The notes under the pieces were generated by a model that was given only the letters and a program-made list of their open reading frames with translations, did no database searches and was not told where the DNA came from. Shown here piece after piece: positions 19,189-28,332 of a stretch of DNA of 64,000 bases (within the stretch, counting starts at the first letter, position 1; every line of letters starts with the position of its first letter). This DNA is from Armatimonadota bacterium (lineage in GTDB: Bacteria > Armatimonadota > Zipacnadia > Zipacnadales > UBA11051), in contig JABLXH010000030.1 of assembly GCA_013178155.1 (NCBI GenBank), positions 33,284 through 97,283 on the forward strand, in the 5' to 3' direction. A program made the position numbers and the translations under genes.

Positions 19189-20322
19189 TCAGCCGCTTCC
19201 CGCTCGCCAGAGCAAGTCATGGACGCGTCGCGCCAGCACCGGCAGGCTATAGTGCGCCAGGACGCCCGCCCTGCCCGCCTCACCAAGTTGGCGCCGGTGT
19301 AGCGGCTCCCGCGCCATCACGATCAGCAGTCGCGCCAACGTCTGGGGGTCTCCCTCGGGGAAGACCATTCCGCCGCCGGTGACGCGTATCAACTCCGGAA
19401 TGAAGCCCGAACTGGACCCCAGGACAGGCACACCGCAGGCCATAGCCTCGCCCAAGACCCGCCCAAACTGCTCCTTCCAGCGTCGAGTCGTCAGCGACGG
19501 TAACACTACCACGTCCATCTCATGGTAAGTCCGGGTCATCTCCTCCTGCCGCACGCTGGGCCGCCAGGTGACGCTACCGGGCCGCAGCCAACGCCCAGCC
19601 AAAGCCCTCAGCCGCTCCCGCTCTGGTCCATCGCCCACGATCAGGAGGCGGAGATCGGACTCCTCCAACTGCGCCCGCTGGCAAGCGGCTATCAGGCAGT
19701 CGAGACCCTTGCTGCGCACCAGACGCCCTGCGTAGCCCACCGTGAAGGGGCGCGCTGGCTGCCGGACCTCGGGCGGGGTGAACAACTCCGTGTCGATCGG
19801 GTAGTAGACGATGGTGGCCTCACCCCCGTAGCCCTTTCGGCGGGCCACGTCGAGGCACTCCTGAGACGTGGCGGCGGCGCTATGCGCGTTCCGCAGCACG
19901 TCGCGCTCAATCCAGTCAAAGGGCGGCGGGTAGCGCCTGTAGACGTTCTGGCGCAGCGCAATCACCAGCCGGAACCCCAGGCTCTTCTGAAGCCGCGCCA
20001 CCTGCCATGCCACCAGACTGTGAGGGTCCTCGTCGAGGAAAACCACGTCCGGGCGTAAGCGCCGCAGGACAGCCTCCAGCGCCGGGTACATATGCAGATG
20101 CAGGTCCCCGGAAAACCGTACCGGCAGCGGGAGGGCCTGTTCCGCCAACTGCGGCAAGGGTCTGAACTCCACGGGACCATGCAGTGAGGAGTTCCATCGG
20201 GCCGGCGCAATGAGAGTCAGGCGCAGGTCGGCATGGGACGCCGCGGCCGCATAGATGGCCTGGTTAGGCGGGATGACACAGGAGTGGCCGATCACCACGA
20301 CCTGGACTGCCGAGGCCATCAC
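19189..20322 (-). CDS. Glycosyltransferase, family 4 type
   Basis: Retaining sugar transferase of the GT-B fold, acting at the cytoplasmic side on a polysaccharide or glycolipid. 377 residues: the donor-binding half has FTVGYAGRLVRSKGLDCLIAA, LLIVGDGPERERL and the E-x7-E region EQFGRVLGEAMACGVPVLGSS. The N-terminal half contains VVFLDEDPHSLVAWQ. Its ATG overlaps the stop of the upstream glycosyltransferase by 4 bases. It is the last of three overlapping glycosyltransferase genes; a terminator follows. Sugar and acceptor are not deducible. Confidence 0.88.
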   Translation of the reverse strand: MMASAVQVVVIGHSCVIPPNQAIYAAAASHADLRLTLIAPARWNSSLHGPVEFRPLPQLAEQALPLPVRFSGDLHLHMYPALEAVLRRLRPDVVFLDEDPHSLVAWQVARLQKSLGFRLVIALRQNVYRRYPPPFDWIERDVLRNAHSAAATSQECLDVARRKGYGGEATIVYYPIDTELFTPPEVRQPARPFTVGYAGRLVRSKGLDCLIAACQRAQLEESDLRLLIVGDGPERERLRALAGRWLRPGSVTWRPSVRQEEMTRTYHEMDVVVLPSLTTRRWKEQFGRVLGEAMACGVPVLGSSSGFIPELIRVTGGGMVFPEGDPQTLARLLIVMAREPLHRRQLGEAGRAGVLAHYSLPVLARRVHDLLWRAGSG

Positions 20323-21455
20323 CGACGCCCCTTGCGTAACACAGCCTCGATCTCGGCGGCCTGCCGGTCCCAGGAGAACTGCAGGGAAGACTGATGGGCC
20401 GCCTCGCCCATCCGGCGCCGGAGCTCGGGATAGGCAGCCAGCTCGTCCAGGCGGGCTGCGATGCCCAGGGGATCGGCGCCGATCAGGTAACCGCTCACTC
20501 CATCCTGGATCAGCCGCTCAGCGATGCCCACGCGACTCATGAGCACCGGCAGCCCGCAGGCCGCCGCCTCGACCGCTACCAGGCCAAATCCCTCATGGGG
20601 GTGGCCGGGAAACAGGAAGGCGTCAGCGGCCAGGTAGTATTCCCACGGGCGGTCGGTCGGGGGGAGGAAATGCAGGCGCTCCGTGACTCCCAGGCTCTCG
20701 GCTTGGCGGCGGAAGGGCTCTGGATCGTCTCGCCCGGCGAGGCAGAGGTGCACCCGGCGGCTGCAGTGCGCCAGCGCCTGTACAGAATCCGTGGCGCCCT
20801 TCTCGAGCCATCTCCCGCCCCGGAACAGCGCCAGCAAGTCCTCCTCGGCCAGGCCAAGGTTTTCGCGGATCCGCGGACGGCAGAGATGGTGGGGGTCGGG
20901 ACGGAAGCGGTCATGGTCCACGCCGTTCTCGCAGACCACGATGTCCTCCAGAGGGACGCCATGGGTCTCGCTGAGTTCCCGCGCCAAAGCGCTCGAGACA
21001 GCCATGACGCGCCCGGGCCCACACCGCCGCAGAGCCCGGGCCTCCAGACCGGCAGTCACGCGGTACCACCAGCCACGCAGCAGCCTCTCGACGCGCCCCG
21101 GCGGCACCATCTGCCAGTACACGTCCCGCGTGTACTGCCACCGCCGCGCCTGGGCGATGTGCACCAGCGCAAAGCTCTGGTTGAGCGCGTTGCCGCCCTG
21201 GGACAGTACGGCATCGAAGCGTCGCGGGCGCACGCCAAGCCAGGACCGGACCACGATCCACAGCGCTGCGACGGCAAAGGAGGCCACCGGGGGGCGACGG
21301 AAGCGGTGAACGATGACCTCTGGCGGAATGTCACGCGCTGCGTAGCAGAACAGGTGGACCTCATGCCCGGCCACCAGGCGGGCAACCAGTTCGGCCACCA
21401 CCCGTTCCTGGCCGCCGGTCTTGTTCACATCCTCAGCGATGACCGCGATCTTCAT
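20319..21455 (-). CDS. Glycosyltransferase, family 4 type
   Basis: GT-B glycosyltransferase of 378 residues. The N-terminus MKIAVIAEDVNKTGGQERVV is the typical glycine-rich loop and ALFRGGRWLEKGATD begins the donor half. GFGLVAVEAAACGLPVLMSR supplies the E-x7-E motif. The opening resembles lipopolysaccharide core transferases of the WaaG type, so a role in an outer surface glycan is plausible but unproven. It is coupled by 4-base overlaps to both neighbours and therefore made with them. Confidence 0.88.
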   Translation of the reverse strand: MKIAVIAEDVNKTGGQERVVAELVARLVAGHEVHLFCYAARDIPPEVIVHRFRRPPVASFAVAALWIVVRSWLGVRPRRFDAVLSQGGNALNQSFALVHIAQARRWQYTRDVYWQMVPPGRVERLLRGWWYRVTAGLEARALRRCGPGRVMAVSSALARELSETHGVPLEDIVVCENGVDHDRFRPDPHHLCRPRIRENLGLAEEDLLALFRGGRWLEKGATDSVQALAHCSRRVHLCLAGRDDPEPFRRQAESLGVTERLHFLPPTDRPWEYYLAADAFLFPGHPHEGFGLVAVEAAACGLPVLMSRVGIAERLIQDGVSGYLIGADPLGIAARLDELAAYPELRRRMGEAAHQSSLQFSWDRQAAEIEAVLRKGRR

Positions 21456-22432
21456 CGCGCTTTACACCTGCGCCCGCCGCTGGCCCAGGTCCACATCCCC
21501 GCCAGTGCCCCCCTCAGACTCGCGCTCAGCGCCGCGAACGCCTCTTTCGGACGCCTCAGGGCCCGCGCTAACCCCAGGAGCAGTCCCGGCCGCAACCTTG
21601 ATCCGACGAGCATGATATAGAACGCAGACACCGGCCTCAAGAACCAGGGCTGGTGCTTGAGCACCACATACATCCAATCATGGGCGTCCAGGTAGGTCAG
21701 GCGCAAGTCCTGCAGGTCGCGCCCGCCAGGATTGTCCAGCCGCGGGGCCGGATAGTGGTCCACCTTCGCCTCCGGGTCATAGATCAGCTTCCACCCGTGT
21801 CGGCTGAGGCCCAGGGAGACGTCGGTGTCGTTGTAGTGAGGGCCGCGGATGCAGGGGTCGAAGGGGGGGAGCAAGGTGCGCCGAAAGGACATATTGACGC
21901 CCTTCAGATGGTCCACCGGTCGCGGTCCGCCGGGCGTCTCGCAATGGTGGTTGCCTACCACGCGCCCGTACCAGGTCAGTCGGCCGACCGCGCGGGCGGC
22001 CGCGGGTACAGGCTCAGGCGTGGCCTCGTGGACCACATCGCGACCCCCGACCCCACCCACTCGTGGGTCGGCATAATGGGCTATCAGCCGCCCCAACCAG
22101 TCCGGGCGCGGTACGCAGTCGTCATCCGGGAAAGTGACCACGTCGCCGGTCGCCACTGCCAGCCCGGCGTTCAGCGCTGCAACCTGTCCCGACTCTGAGA
22201 CCAGCACCAGCTTCAGCCCCGGATCCCCGGTAGGAGCGCTCCCCTGAACGCGAGCTCCGTTGGCCGTCCACCTCTCCAGGGCCTCAAGGCTGGCGGTGTC
22301 GTTGTCGCGAAGAACTACCACAATCTCCTCGGGCGCCCGCTCCCCGGCCAGTAACCCCTTCAGGCAGCGCAGCAGGCTGTCTGGGCGGCCATAGCTGGGC
22401 ACGACGGCGGTCACGGTGAGCGCCTCAGACAT
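21452..22432 (-). CDS. Glycosyltransferase, family 2
   Basis: GT-A type inverting glycosyltransferase of 326 residues. It starts VTAVVPSYGRPDSLLRCL, has the nucleotide-binding VVTFPDDDCVPRPDWL (DxD-like) and GVNMSFRRTLLPPFDP. A weakly hydrophobic C-terminal part may touch the membrane. The first gene of the three-gene transferase set; its start overlaps nothing upstream and no strong ribosome site is visible before the ATG. It probably adds a sugar to a lipid-linked surface glycan. Confidence 0.88.
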   Translation of the reverse strand: MSEALTVTAVVPSYGRPDSLLRCLKGLLAGERAPEEIVVVLRDNDTASLEALERWTANGARVQGSAPTGDPGLKLVLVSESGQVAALNAGLAVATGDVVTFPDDDCVPRPDWLGRLIAHYADPRVGGVGGRDVVHEATPEPVPAAARAVGRLTWYGRVVGNHHCETPGGPRPVDHLKGVNMSFRRTLLPPFDPCIRGPHYNDTDVSLGLSRHGWKLIYDPEAKVDHYPAPRLDNPGGRDLQDLRLTYLDAHDWMYVVLKHQPWFLRPVSAFYIMLVGSRLRPGLLLGLARALRRPKEAFAALSASLRGALAGMWTWASGGRRCKAR

Positions 22433-22501
22433 GAGGCCGGGGTTTCGCTGCCGCGGCAGGTCAGGCCTCCTTCGGGGGGCGTCGGCCCCGGGGGTCCGCG
22501 C

Positions 22502-24780
22502 CTAGCGCGGGTAAGTGAGGACAACCTCCTGATTGGGCTGACTTCCCGGCACCAGCGGCTCGAGTGAAAGGAGGCCGCTGCCTTTGGGGCCACCGCGAAC
22601 GCCATAGGGTAACCCCGCGACCAGGCCCTGCAGAGCGAAGCGGCCGTGAGCGTCTGCGGTGAACTTCGCGTCGACCAGTGTGTGAGGCAGTAGCCTGCGC
22701 TCCAGAGCTCGAAACTCCGGCGAGCCCTGGTGCATGACCAGCTCCGGCAACCAGACCTGCCACTCGCTGTCAACCAGTGTCTCGCCGGATCGCCGCTGGA
22801 TCGTCACGTTCACGCTCACCGGAGGCCCCAGCACCAGGGTCACGGCCGGCGTTGCGTCAGGGTCCACGGTGCTGGCCCCAAACAGCGGTCGTGTGGCATC
22901 GGCGGCGATGACGGTTACCGTCCCCTTCAGTGGCAGATGCGAGAGCACCGCCCTGCCCGCCTCGTTCGTCAGGACTGGGGCGGCAAGGCCGCAGACATAG
23001 ACTTCAGCACCCCCCATTGGCCTGTCCTCAGTGTCTTTGACCGTCACCTCCAGGCTCCGCCCCACCAGGTCCAGCACGGCGGGCGGCATGCGCAATTGCT
23101 GGCCCGGCTGCAGGTTCAGGGGTACGCCACGGCTCCACCAACCGTCACCCACCGCATAGTCCCAGCAGTCTCTGGAAGCCGTGAGGTCGCAGTCCACCCG
23201 CGGCGGCAGCGGCCCTAGACGCGCGATTCCCTGGGCATCGGTCTCCGCGCTCAGCATCATGAAGGGGAAGCGCTGGTTCCCCTTCACATACGCGGAGAAG
23301 CTGATGCCTCCAGCGGCTTGCCCTCCGGCGTCTGCGCCGTACACCAGACGTACGCAGCGGGCTGCAGGGCCATTTCCAGGACCCTTTGGCTGTTGCCAAA
23401 GGGCGCGACGGCGATCTGGTCACGAAACGGGTCACGCGCGATCACGTAGCCGCCCTGCTCGATGAACGAATCGGTCGTGTCGAGGCGGAAGGCTCCCGAC
23501 GGTTGCACGGCGGCCCAGGTGTGCGGGCGGCCGCCATACTCCCCCAGGTAGGCGAACCACACGATGACCCCGGTGGCCGGCCTACCCTCCGGGGTAAGCA
23601 CCACTCCGGTCACCGCCGCCGGTGGCTGCACCACGAAGTCCACGCCCTCCACCACATCGCCCTCCGCCAGCTCCAGGCTGCGCTGCTGGCCCTCCGGCAG
23701 GCTGTACATACGCTGGGCCCGCACGGATACCTCGTGAGTACCGGGCGGCAGTCGCAGCTCATAGCTCCCGTCTGCTGCCGACTCGGTCGTGATCTGCGTG
23801 GGTAGCCAGTCAGGCGCACCACCCCACACCCACATACCGGCCACCGGACCGCCTGTGCTCGCGTCAGTGACCTTCCCGCGCACGAGTGCCCCCGGTGTGA
23901 GTTGCAGGTCCTGGCCCGCGGTCTCGACCCCCGACTGCACCGGCACCTGGCGCAGCGGCAACGCCACCAGACCCTCCGCCCCGCTAACCCGCACGCCGTA
24001 GTTCCCGGCGGGAAGATGCCGGAGCGTGTACGCCCCGTGCGGCCCCGTCCGTGTGGTGTCGCCGCCGAACCAGCCGCCAGCATTATCGTGCTCGCGGATG
24101 GCCCTGACCTCCACATCAGCAACCGGCTGGCCGTCCAGCAGCACCCGGCCGCTGATGCGCCCCTCGGGGACCATGGTTACGGTCAGCTCGGTGCCGGTAT
24201 CCTCCGCGAGCTGGACCGCCACAGAGGCCAGACCCTCGGCCGCGATGTTCAGCGACAGACGCGCTTCGGCCAACAACCCCTTGAAGCGCACTATGCCCTC
24301 GGCATCGGTCACGCCGTCCAGCGGTCCCGCGTCCAGGAAGAAGAACGGCATGATGGCGGTGTCGCTGTTCGGTGCGACGCTGACGACATGCACCGCCACC
24401 CCGGCAACCGGGCTGCCATCCGCGTCCACGGTCTTGACCGCAAAGACCACCGGGTCAGCGCCCAGGCGTATGGCTACCGGCAACCCCGGCATGGCGTACT
24501 CCATCCCCAGCGCCAGGCCCGGGTGCACGGCCAGAATCCCGATCGCCGAGCCGACATACGCCATCTCAAGCTTGAGGTCGAATCGCCCGCCTGCGTCGGT
24601 GGTGGTCTCCACCAGTTGCGACGGCTCCTCCGCCCGAACGTCGCGAGCCATGACCACAGCCCCGACGACGGGGCGGCCGTCAGGACCAAGAGCAGTGCCG
24701 GTGAAGGTCGCGGGGTCACACCGTGCGAGGGATACGGCCAGGAGCAGTGCCGCAAAAGCGGCAAGGCGGGTGGCAGACAT
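22502..24780 (-). pseudogene. Secreted protein of carboxypeptidase-regulatory-like repeats, frameshifted
   Basis: Two frames form one gene: the first runs from ATG 24780 (GGAGG 7 bases upstream) to a stop at 23284, and the second resumes in another frame near 23310 and ends at 22502. The break is near 23307-23308, where one G seems missing from a GGG (PEGKPLE should continue GISFSAYVKG). A 759-760-residue product is expected. It has a signal peptide (LAAFAALLLAVSLARC) and a chain of beta-sandwich domains of the CarboxypepD-reg/Cna-B type. Examples are FTGTALGPDGRPVVGAVV, GRISGRVLLDGQPVADVEV, VRGKVTDASTGGPVAGMWVW and VTGVVLTPEGRPATGVIV. Probably a surface or adhesive protein. The frameshift may be a sequencing error. 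Confidence 0.75.
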
Positions 24781-24834
24781 GCCAACCCCTCCCAGGCTGT
24801 GCTTGTCGGCCGTCACCTTGAGTGGCAACCGCGC

Positions 24835-24853
24835 GCCAGGGGAGTTCCCTGGC
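24835..24853 (-). terminator. Hairpin after pheT
   Basis: Perfect 7-bp inverted repeat GCCAGGG/CCCTGGC with a 5-base loop, starting 15 bases after the pheT stop codon. No T-run follows, so terminator activity is only probable. Confidence 0.45.
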
Positions 24854-24868
24854 TTGCGGTCGCGATGA

Positions 24869-27010
24869 TCAGTAGTCCCGGAACCGGGCCTGGGTCTTCG
24901 AAGTGACTGTGTCCTTGATCCGCTCGATGAGAGCATCCACCTCGTCGTCCGTCAGGGTGCGGTCATCGGCGCGGAAGGTCAGGCGGTAAGCCAGGTTCTT
25001 CATACCTGCGCCCAGGCGCTCGGCGTTGACGAACAGGTCAAAGACCGCCACGTCGCGCAGGTACTCGCCGCCGGACTGCAGGATGAGTGTCTCCAGGGCG
25101 GCGGCATCGTGGGCCGCGTCGTCAGGGCAGACGAAGGCCAGGTCGCGCAGCAGAGCCGGGAAGCGCGGAAGCTGGCGGTAGGGCTTGTACTCGCACGCTG
25201 CCGCCAGCAGCGGCTCCAGCTCCAGTTCAAACAGGTAGACCCTGGCCGGCAGGTCGTAGCGCTGCTGCACCTCGGCGGTCGCCTCGCCCAGCACGCCGAT
25301 GGGCTGCCCAGCCAGCAGCAGGTTCGCGCAGCGGCCCGGGTGGAACGCAGGATGATGGGCACGGCCAAAGCTGGTCCCGGTCACACCCAAGGCGTCGCAG
25401 ACCTGCTGGACGATGCCCTTGACTGTGTAGAAGTCCGGCACCTGCGGACCTCCAGCGACCTGGCCCCGGTCCAGGGTGCTTTTCCAGTCCGAGGTAGCCA
25501 TGGAACCCATCAGTACGCCCGCCACGCGCAGCGGTTCGTCAGGCAGGGGTTCGGCCGGCCGTGGCAGGAACACCTTGTTGATCTCATAGAGCGCCACGTC
25601 GGTGACGCGCTGGCGAACGTTGGTCTCGCACGCCTCCAGCATGGCCGGCAGGAGTGTGGTGCGCATGTGGGTCTGGGTCTCAATCATGGGGTTGCCGAGA
25701 GCCAGCATGTTGCGCTCGGGGGCCTCCTGCGGCAGGCCGAGGCGGTCCAGGTCGCCGGGTCCGAACACCGAGAACGACAGGGTTTCATTGAGACCGCACT
25801 GGCGCAGCACCTCGCCCACTAACCGCACCTGTTTCTGTCGCCGGGTGAGCACGCCGCTTTGGGCCAATCGCCCCGGAACGGTCAGCGGCAGCTTATCGTA
25901 GCCGTGGACAATGATGATCTCCTCGATGAGATCCACCTCGCGCTCAATATCCCAGCGCAAGCGGGGCACCTCCACCTGCAGCCCCTCGGGGCACGGGGTG
26001 ACCTGGCAATCAATCGCCCGCAGACACCGAGCCATCTCATCCGCTGACAGGTCCGTGCCCAGCACCGCGTTGCAGCGCCGGGGGCGCAGAAGGATGCGCC
26101 GGGGGGAGAAGTCCTCGGCGCAGGCATCGAGAGCCTTGCCGACGACCTCGCCGCCGCAGGTCGCCAGGATCAGGTCAGTCACCCGGGCGATGGCTCTCAG
26201 GGTGCCGTTGGGGTCCACATGCCGCTCAAACCGGTAGCTGGCCTCGCTGGTGAGCCCCAGTCGCAGCGAGGTCTTGCGGATAGAGGTCGGATCGAAGTGA
26301 GCGCTTTCCATGAGCACGCGAGTGGTATGGGGCCCGACCTCAGTGCTGGAGCCGCCCATGACGCCGGCCAAAGCGATGGGCCCGGCGGGGTCGGTGATCA
26401 GCAGATCCTCAGCGGTCAGGTTGCGCTCCTGCCGGTCCAGCGTCTCCATGCGTTCGCCGGCCATGGCGCGGCGCACGATGATGTGTCCGTCGCGCAGTCG
26501 GTCGTAGTCGAAGGCATGCAGTGGCTGGCCCAACTCCAGCATCACATAGTTCGTGCAGTCAATGACGTGTGACAACGGCCGCATGCCAGCGGCTTCGAGG
26601 CGGTGGGCCAACCACTGGGGCGAGGGGCGCATGGTCAGGCCCTGCATCAGCAAGCCCGAGTAGCGCGGGCAGCCCGCCGGGTCGGCCAGCTCAATGGTGA
26701 CCCGACCGTCGCTCACCAGCGTCTGGCCGGAGACCGGCTCTGCCACCAGGTTCCACGGGATGTCTGGCAGCTTCCACGAAGTGCCGAGTACCGCTGCCGC
26801 GTGGCGCGCCACGCCGATCATGGAGAGCAGGTCACCGCGGTTGGCGGTCACCTTGGTGAGCAAGACCTGGTCGCTGGCCGTGCCATCCTCGGAAGTCCAC
26901 TGCTGAACCTCCTCCACCTCCAGCCCACCCATCGTCAGCGCGTGCGCCAACTCCGTGGCCGTGATCTCGGCCTCGAGGTAGTCCATCAGCCAGCCGTACG
27001 GTACGCGCAT
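24869..27010 (-). CDS. pheT: Phenylalanyl-tRNA synthetase beta subunit, short form lacking the OB domain
   Basis: Beta chain of the tetrameric enzyme that charges tRNA-Phe. ATG 27010, with GAGGG 9 bases upstream, gives 713 residues against about 790-800 in most bacteria. The start MRVPYGWLMDYL and GGLEVEEVQ is normal, but it then passes within about 15 residues into the B1-type segment VTANRGDLLSMIGVARHAAAVLG. The EMAP-like tRNA-binding OB domain of about 100 residues is absent. The B3/B4 domain (VIDCTNYVMLELGQPLHAFD), B5, the catalytic-like core and the C-terminal anticodon-binding FDX-ACB domain (LPRFPALLRDLAFV) are present. It follows pheS by 25 bases and is the last gene of the T-box operon. 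Confidence 0.93.
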   Translation of the reverse strand: MRVPYGWLMDYLEAEITATELAHALTMGGLEVEEVQQWTSEDGTASDQVLLTKVTANRGDLLSMIGVARHAAAVLGTSWKLPDIPWNLVAEPVSGQTLVSDGRVTIELADPAGCPRYSGLLMQGLTMRPSPQWLAHRLEAAGMRPLSHVIDCTNYVMLELGQPLHAFDYDRLRDGHIIVRRAMAGERMETLDRQERNLTAEDLLITDPAGPIALAGVMGGSSTEVGPHTTRVLMESAHFDPTSIRKTSLRLGLTSEASYRFERHVDPNGTLRAIARVTDLILATCGGEVVGKALDACAEDFSPRRILLRPRRCNAVLGTDLSADEMARCLRAIDCQVTPCPEGLQVEVPRLRWDIEREVDLIEEIIIVHGYDKLPLTVPGRLAQSGVLTRRQKQVRLVGEVLRQCGLNETLSFSVFGPGDLDRLGLPQEAPERNMLALGNPMIETQTHMRTTLLPAMLEACETNVRQRVTDVALYEINKVFLPRPAEPLPDEPLRVAGVLMGSMATSDWKSTLDRGQVAGGPQVPDFYTVKGIVQQVCDALGVTGTSFGRAHHPAFHPGRCANLLLAGQPIGVLGEATAEVQQRYDLPARVYLFELELEPLLAAACEYKPYRQLPRFPALLRDLAFVCPDDAAHDAAALETLILQSGGEYLRDVAVFDLFVNAERLGAGMKNLAYRLTFRADDRTLTDDEVDALIERIKDTVTSKTQARFRDY

Positions 27011-27035
27011 TGCAGTCGTCCCTCTCGGTCTCCGT

Positions 27036-28055
27036 TCAGAACTGCCCCAGGAAACGCATGTCCCCGCTGTAGAACAGGCGGATGTCGTCAATGCCGTGGC
27101 GCAGCATGGTGAAGCGCTCCACGCCGACCCCGAAGGCGAATCCGGTGTACTTGTCGGTGTCATAGCCCACGCCGGCCAGGACGTTTGGGTCCACCTCTCC
27201 CGCGCCGCCCACCTCCAGATAGCCGGTATTGCTGCAGACCCTGCACCCGCCCCCCTCGCAGAGAGTGCACGAAAGGGCCACCTCCGCACTGGGCTCGGTG
27301 AAGGGGAAGAAGTCAGGGCGGAAGCGCACATGGCAGCGCTCGCCAAACATCTCCCGGGCGAAGATCTCCAGCGTGCCTTTCAGATCGGCAAAGGTAACGC
27401 CCTCGTCCACCAGCAGACCCTCGAGCTGATAGAAGGTGTGGCAGTGAGTGGCATCTACCGTGTCGCGCCGGTAGCAGCGTCCCGGTACCACGATGCGCAC
27501 GGGGGGCTCCATGTGTTCCATGGCCCGAATCTGGACGGTCGAGGTCTGGCTGCGCAGCAGGACGTCAGGCCCGCAGTAGAAGGTCATCTGCTCGTCCATG
27601 GCGGGATGGTATTCCGGGTAGTTGAGTGCCGTGAAGCTGTGGTAGTAGTCCTCCACCTCGGGGCCCTCCACGACGCGGAAGCCCAGGCCAAGAAAGATGG
27701 CGACCATCTCGTCAAGAGTGGCCAGCAGCGGGTGACGCTTGCCGACGCGGTGCGACCGGCCCGGGAGGGTGATGTCGATGGCGTCGGCCAACAGAGCGCG
27801 ATCGGCGTCGGCCGCGGCCAACTCGGCCCTGCGAGCTTCGAGGCGCTCCTCCAGGCCTTTGGCGAGTTGGTTGAGCGCCGCTCCCACAGCCGGCCGGTCC
27901 TCCTTGGGCAGGCTGCCCAGCTTCTGGAACTGCCCGCGCACCAGCCCATTGCGCCCCAGGTACTTCACCCGGAGCTCCTCCAGGGCAGCTTCACTGTCGG
28001 CGGCGGCGATGGCAGCCTCCGCCTCGGTTTGCATCAAGGCGATCTCATCGAGCAT
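27036..28055 (-). CDS. pheS: Phenylalanyl-tRNA synthetase alpha subunit
   Basis: Catalytic alpha chain of PheRS. 339 residues: an N-terminal coiled coil (about 1-85), then the class II core with GKRHPLLATLDEMVAIFLGLGF (motif 1), GRCYRRDTVDATHCHTFYQLEG (motif 2) and GFAFGVGVERFTMLRHGIDD (motif 3). A four-cysteine insertion SCTLCEGGGCRVCSNTGYLE is seen in many bacterial PheS. AAGGG stands 7 bases before the ATG. Expression is expected to depend on the T-box leader four features upstream, as no other promoter is evident in the 67-base gap before it. Confidence 0.96.
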   Translation of the reverse strand: MLDEIALMQTEAEAAIAAADSEAALEELRVKYLGRNGLVRGQFQKLGSLPKEDRPAVGAALNQLAKGLEERLEARRAELAAADADRALLADAIDITLPGRSHRVGKRHPLLATLDEMVAIFLGLGFRVVEGPEVEDYYHSFTALNYPEYHPAMDEQMTFYCGPDVLLRSQTSTVQIRAMEHMEPPVRIVVPGRCYRRDTVDATHCHTFYQLEGLLVDEGVTFADLKGTLEIFAREMFGERCHVRFRPDFFPFTEPSAEVALSCTLCEGGGCRVCSNTGYLEVGGAGEVDPNVLAGVGYDTDKYTGFAFGVGVERFTMLRHGIDDIRLFYSGDMRFLGQF

Positions 28056-28122
28056 GGCAGTACCCTTCTCGGTCGTGCCCGGTACGCCGACAGAAGCGTC
28101 AGGCGCACCGATGGCGGGGTGG

Positions 28123-28305
28123 CTACTGGTCCGCCAGGAGCTTGCCGCCCACGGCGATACTGTCCCGGGGCTTCTCGTCGAAGATAACGATGAACTTCTC
28201 CTCGGGGATGCCGGTCGCCTCGGCGGCGACCTTCGTGAAGCCTTCCGCCAGCGCGCGCTTCTTCCCTGCGTCCAGGTGGCTTATCGTCAGGGTGACAATG
28301 GGCAT
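28123..28305 (-). CDS. 4-oxalocrotonate tautomerase-like protein
   Basis: Small tautomerase-fold enzyme of 60 residues, the usual size of 4-OT subunits, which form hexamers. It starts MPIVTLTISHLDAGKKRALA; removal of Met would expose the catalytic Pro-1. EKFIVIFDEKPRDSIAVGG matches the family C-terminal half. Family members catalyse keto-enol or dehalogenation chemistry, and the substrate here is unknown. GGAGG lies 6 bases before the ATG. Its place between the DUF169 gene and pheS inside a Phe-controlled transcript hints at an aromatic keto acid such as phenylpyruvate. That is speculation. Confidence 0.85.
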   Translation of the reverse strand: MPIVTLTISHLDAGKKRALAEGFTKVAAEATGIPEEKFIVIFDEKPRDSIAVGGKLLADQ

Positions 28306-28332
28306 CGCTTGCCTCCTCGGTCTGGATCGCGG

